From NCBI GenBank assembly GCA_011371325.1, contig DRQV01000171.1, positions 1 through 8,887 of the forward strand: a stretch of 8,887 nucleotides of DNA. Reading direction: 5' to 3'. The translations under genes and the position numbers were made by a program. Each line of letters begins with the position of its first letter. The stretch's first letter is position 1. Positions 5,870 through 8,887 of the stretch are shown piece after piece. The stretch comes from Thioploca sp. Lineage in GTDB: Bacteria; Pseudomonadota; Gammaproteobacteria; Beggiatoales; Beggiatoaceae. Under the pieces are notes generated by a model, which saw only the letters and a program-made list of their open reading frames with translations, ran no database searches and was not told the DNA's origin.

Positions 5870-8008
5870 ATGTTTAATTATAGATTGGCTGTTTTATTCA
5901 GTTTAATATGGGCAACTAGTATTTTAGCGAGTGAAATACCATTGCAACTTGCTCTGATGGGAACTGAAGATCAATTATCTATAAATAATGGTTTAATATC
6001 ATCAATCCCTAATGCAAATTTAGATATAAATGAGTATAAAGATGATATCCGTTGTGAAGATCATGATGTATGTCGTCAAGTAAATACTAATTTACCTTTG
6101 CAGGCTTTACCTAGAGCTCTATCAGCGTTATATAATAAACCAAATATTAATTCCGAAATTTTAAACTCCAATGTTAAAGCTTTTTGGCCAGTTTATGTAT
6201 TCCAACGGCAAAATTTAGATTTTTCTGATCCAACTTATCCTAAGGGTTGGTATCAAATTGGGCTTACTATAAAAAAACCTATAGGTTGGATGTTAGCTAA
6301 AGATATTATAGAGTGGAAACAGGCACTTATAGTTTCTTATACCCATCCTGGGATTGGAGAAGAACGGCGTAACTCTGTATTAATGTTTGATAGTAAACTT
6401 TCTTTGCGTAAGATAGTAGAAGCCGAAAATCGAGTGCAACAAGTTAAGTCTATATACGCTAATTTAGAATCCCAAACTGATAAAGTTCCTGCCAGTATAA
6501 TAAGTAGAGAACCTGCTCGATTTGTAAATATTGATGAAAAATTTTACTTGTTACCAGTTATTGATTTTGAACCAGTAAATATATTTGAAGTTAAAGCCAA
6601 TTACTTAAAGATAGTTGCTGCTATTCCTCTTAGCCGTGCTAATGCCGCTCATCCAGATACTTTAGATAATCGTAAATTTGCCAAACAAGCTAGTCAAACT
6701 GAGACTACTAAAGGAATTAAAGAGGAGTCGTTGGGTTTGGATATTAAATTTGTAATGGATATGACAGATAGTATGGGGCCTTATCTGATGCATACTAAAA
6801 AGGCTATTGCCAAAGTTACAAAAATGGTTACCCCTATCGATACTAAAGTACGTTATGGTCTAATTGGCTATCGAGATGATATTACTAAATTTCCTGAATT
6901 AGAATTTGTTACTAATAATTTCACTCCTAATTTAGTAAATGCAAATGAATTTATTGACATAATTGCTAAAACCAAACCAGCAGTCACCACCACTGATGAT
7001 TATCAAGAAGAAGTTTTTGCTGGAATAAAAGAAGCGATTACCTCTAATTGGAATAAGAATACTATAAAATTAATTATATTAATTGGAGATGCTAGTTCAC
7101 ATACAATAGGTCATTTGCAAAATACTAGTGGTTTAGCGGCCCAACAATTGCGTAAATTAGCCAATAGTAATAAGACCAATATCATTGCAATTCATATTAA
7201 ACAATCTCAATTTAAATTCGACCATAAATTGGCCAGAGAACAATTTAGTAAATTAGCAACTAATCCAGGTAATAGTTCACCTGCTTATATATCTCTATCT
7301 GCTGATAATCATCAAGATTTTGAAACAGTAATAACAAAAATAACTGAAACTTTATCAGTAATCATAAGTCAAATTCGTAAAGGTGATATTAATATTGTCA
7401 ATACTGCTTCAAATACTGATGCCAAAGATATTAAAACTAAGGTAAGTAAAATTGCCAAAACCACTGTTGCCACAGCATTGGTTGATTATCTTGGGAATAT
7501 AGCCACTCCTCCTAGAGACATAACAGCATGGGTAATGGATCGAGACTTACTTAATCCTAGTATTAAATCATTACAAGTACGAGTTTTATTGACTAAAAGA
7601 GATTTAAATGACTTGATTGTAACTTTAGAAATTATCTTAGAAGCAATGCGACAATCAAAACTTACCAGCTTACAATTTTTTGATGCTTTACAAGGTGTAA
7701 TAACCCAAACTATAAAAGGAAACAGTAAAAGAATAACTTTAACAACTGCACAAAAATTAGCAGAATCAGGTTTATTACCAAGTTGGATTAATAGCTTACC
7801 CTATAAGAGTAAATTATTAGAGATGAATAATGATCTATTTGCAGTATTATCAGCAGAAAAAAGGACTGCTTTAGAACATGAAGTTGAAGCAAAACTCCAA
7901 TTTTATCGGGAGATTAATGAAAATACAGATTTATGGACAATGTTAGATGAACGCAATGTTAATAATATAGATAGTGTATATCCATTAAGTTTAGATATGT
8001 TACCGTAA
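5870..8008 (+). CDS. Secreted SH3-like / von Willebrand factor A protein resembling the periplasmic part of PpkA
   Basis: Function is not established. The 712 residues begin with a Sec-type signal peptide (hydrophobic about 5-18, likely cut near residues 20-21), so the protein should act in the periplasm or outside. The only two cysteines, C62 and C68, could form a disulfide. Residues about 80-160 look like an SH3-type domain (KGWYQIGL, GWMLAKDIIEWKQ). A vWA domain covers about 288-500, with MIDAS residues D297, T299 and S301 (DMTDS), T374/T375 and D407 (LIGDAS). The C-terminal part (about 550-712) runs from WVMDRDL to a final VYPLSLDMLP. From memory, the vWA and C-terminal blocks resemble the periplasmic half of the type VI secretion kinase PpkA, but no kinase domain or later membrane helix is present. 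It follows lon by 60 bases, probably in one transcript. No secretion genes are nearby. Confidence 0.85.
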   Translation: MFNYRLAVLFSLIWATSILASEIPLQLALMGTEDQLSINNGLISSIPNANLDINEYKDDIRCEDHDVCRQVNTNLPLQALPRALSALYNKPNINSEILNSNVKAFWPVYVFQRQNLDFSDPTYPKGWYQIGLTIKKPIGWMLAKDIIEWKQALIVSYTHPGIGEERRNSVLMFDSKLSLRKIVEAENRVQQVKSIYANLESQTDKVPASIISREPARFVNIDEKFYLLPVIDFEPVNIFEVKANYLKIVAAIPLSRANAAHPDTLDNRKFAKQASQTETTKGIKEESLGLDIKFVMDMTDSMGPYLMHTKKAIAKVTKMVTPIDTKVRYGLIGYRDDITKFPELEFVTNNFTPNLVNANEFIDIIAKTKPAVTTTDDYQEEVFAGIKEAITSNWNKNTIKLIILIGDASSHTIGHLQNTSGLAAQQLRKLANSNKTNIIAIHIKQSQFKFDHKLAREQFSKLATNPGNSSPAYISLSADNHQDFETVITKITETLSVIISQIRKGDINIVNTASNTDAKDIKTKVSKIAKTTVATALVDYLGNIATPPRDITAWVMDRDLLNPSIKSLQVRVLLTKRDLNDLIVTLEIILEAMRQSKLTSLQFFDALQGVITQTIKGNSKRITLTTAQKLAESGLLPSWINSLPYKSKLLEMNNDLFAVLSAEKRTALEHEVEAKLQFYREINENTDLWTMLDERNVNNIDSVYPLSLDMLP

Positions 8009-8027
8009 AGAGGACATTTGCCCTCTT
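8008..8027. terminator. Possible bidirectional terminator hairpin
   Basis: AAGAGG (8008-8013) and CCTCTT (8022-8027) form a perfect 6-base stem with an 8-base loop. It lies between the stop of the vWA gene and the end of convergent cysC. It is GC-richer than its surroundings and well placed to end both messages, but neither side has a proper run of T (minus strand only TTT). Confidence 0.45.
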
Positions 8028-8032
8028 CATAA

Positions 8033-8656
8033 TTAAGCTACTGATTTGCGTTCATAGATACCACGTTGAATTAAAAATTCTAAGATTTGTTTAATACATT
8101 GTTCTAAATTTCCATTGCTGGTATCAATCACTAATTCTGGATTTTGGGGTTCTTCATATGGTGAAGAAATACCGGTAAATTCTTTTATTTCACCTTTTCT
8201 AGCAAGATTATATAAACCTTTGACGTCACGTTCTTCACAAACCTCCAAAGGACAATCACAGTAAATTTCAATAAAATCATTATTACCAACCAATTTTCTA
8301 GCTTTATCACGATCAACTCGAAATGGAGAAATAAATGCAGTTAAAACAATTACTCCTGCTTCAATAAATAATTTAGCTGTTTCACCAACTCGCCGAATAT
8401 TTTCTACTCGGTCAGTATTGGAAAAACCTAAATCTCCACATAAACCATGGCGTACGTTATCACCATCTAATACAAAAGTATGATAACCCATTTGATAGAG
8501 GCTTTCTTCCAAAGCATGAGCTAAAGTTGATTTACCAGCTCCAGATAAGCCAGTAAACCATAATAAAGTGCTTTTATGGTGGTTTAAATCAGCACGGCGT
8601 TGTCGTGTTACTGTAGCATGATGCCATACAGTATTACTACTTTTTATAGTTGTCAT
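8033..8656 (-). CDS. cysC: Adenylylsulfate (APS) kinase
   Basis: CysC phosphorylates adenosine 5'-phosphosulfate with ATP to give PAPS, the activated sulfate used for assimilation or sulfation; it is cytoplasmic. The 207 residues (E. coli 201) contain the P-loop GLSGAGKST (36-44), DGDNVRHGL (64-72), NIRRVGE (86-92) and FISPFR with S110 at the position of the E. coli phospho-serine S109. They also contain the substrate/lid stretch KGLYNLARKGEIKEFTG (146-162). The start fits the family: ten residues precede the conserved Trp, as in E. coli. The bases just before the ATG form an AT palindrome (8658-8667) with no Shine-Dalgarno, so initiation may be weak or leaderless. It is a stand-alone kinase; no sulfurylase (cysD/cysN or sat) or PAPS reductase lies within the window. 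Confidence 0.97.
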   Translation of the reverse strand: MTTIKSSNTVWHHATVTRQRRADLNHHKSTLLWFTGLSGAGKSTLAHALEESLYQMGYHTFVLDGDNVRHGLCGDLGFSNTDRVENIRRVGETAKLFIEAGVIVLTAFISPFRVDRDKARKLVGNNDFIEIYCDCPLEVCEERDVKGLYNLARKGEIKEFTGISSPYEEPQNPELVIDTSNGNLEQCIKQILEFLIQRGIYERKSVA

Positions 8657-8887
8657 TATATTAATATGATAAGTTGTATTTAAAATTTATAATTGAAAAC
8701 AATCTGCAATTAAAATACCATTTTTAAATTTAGAAATCTCTAATTTAATGGTTTTCAGATAGACATTAACTAGTATATTTTGGTATTATTCACATGCACA
8801 GATTAATAATAACTCATATATTATGACTAGTAAATTATCATTTTTAATTTAAAATATTATGAATTTTTTATAATCTCAATTAAAATG
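8657..8887. other. AT-rich intergenic region upstream of cysC
   Basis: No ORF with a plausible product is seen on either strand. The stretch holds a long imperfect inverted repeat (8695-8756), a 10-base palindrome ATATTAATAT directly before the cysC start, and a plus-strand TATAAT at 8869-8874 followed by an ATG at the last three bases. That ATG could begin a gene outside the window, but this cannot be judged. No convincing cysC promoter with both -10 and -35 was found. Confidence 0.6.
8695..8756. repeat. Imperfect inverted repeat upstream of cysC
   Basis: ACCATT (8717-8722) pairs with AATGGT (8747-8752). After a TTT bulge, AAATT pairs with AATTT, and after one more bulge AGA (8732-8734) pairs with TCT (8739-8741), leaving a 4-base loop AATC. 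Outside, GAAAAC (8695-8700) mirrors GTTTTC (8751-8756), which overlaps the inner arm, so two alternative pairings exist. It could be an attenuator or operator for cysC, a terminator for a gene beyond the window, or chance in very AT-rich DNA. Confidence 0.4.

Noticed and set aside
5870..8008. Type VI secretion locus
   Set aside because: Only the PpkA-like vWA part is present; no kinase, phosphatase, Fha or Tss genes flank it.
8826..8887. Possible gene start at the right edge (ATG at 8885 and a short ORF near 8823)
   Set aside because: The short ORF stops after a few codons, and the terminal ATG has no downstream sequence to judge.
1..8887. CRISPR array, tRNA/rRNA genes, insertion sequences, prophage
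   Set aside because: No regularly spaced repeats, transposase, integrase or recognisable structural RNA were seen on either strand.

Overview
The window is strongly AT-rich, nearly all protein-coding and free of mobile elements. It looks like chromosomal DNA of a low-GC gammaproteobacterium. UvrC, RsmI, Lon and CysC all resemble their E. coli-type homologues in length and motifs, and a kinase-less, PpkA-like secreted vWA protein fits the same group. Neither genus nor lifestyle can be fixed from this sequence. A sulfur bacterium or symbiont is possible, but that is a guess from base composition and the lone cysC.

Layout. Minus strand, 1-458: the 5' part of a BCCT-family betaine-type transporter, cut by the window edge. 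Minus strand, 577-3185: a tight two-gene unit in which uvrC (excision endonuclease, TTG start) overlaps rsmI (16S rRNA 2'-O-methyltransferase) by an ATGA junction. Positions 3186-3385: a 200-bp divergent regulatory region with a symmetric -10 palindrome and two inverted repeats. Plus strand, 3386-8008: lon (ATP-dependent protease with an acidic N-terminal extension), then after 60 bases a gene for a secreted SH3-like/vWA protein. A small hairpin at 8008-8027 separates that gene from convergent cysC (APS kinase, minus strand, 8033-8656). Positions 8657-8887 hold only the AT-rich cysC upstream region with a long imperfect inverted repeat.

How the genes fit together: uvrC-rsmI is probably translationally coupled. 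lon and the vWA gene are probably one transcript, because they share a strand, are closely spaced and show no terminator between them. The rest look like independent housekeeping or stress genes: DNA repair, ribosome modification, protein quality control, osmolyte uptake and sulfate activation.

No CRISPR array, RNA gene, prophage, insertion sequence or clear new multi-gene system was found. The points most worth a second look are the secreted PpkA-like vWA protein without its kinase, next to lon, and the symmetric divergent promoter region between uvrC and lon.
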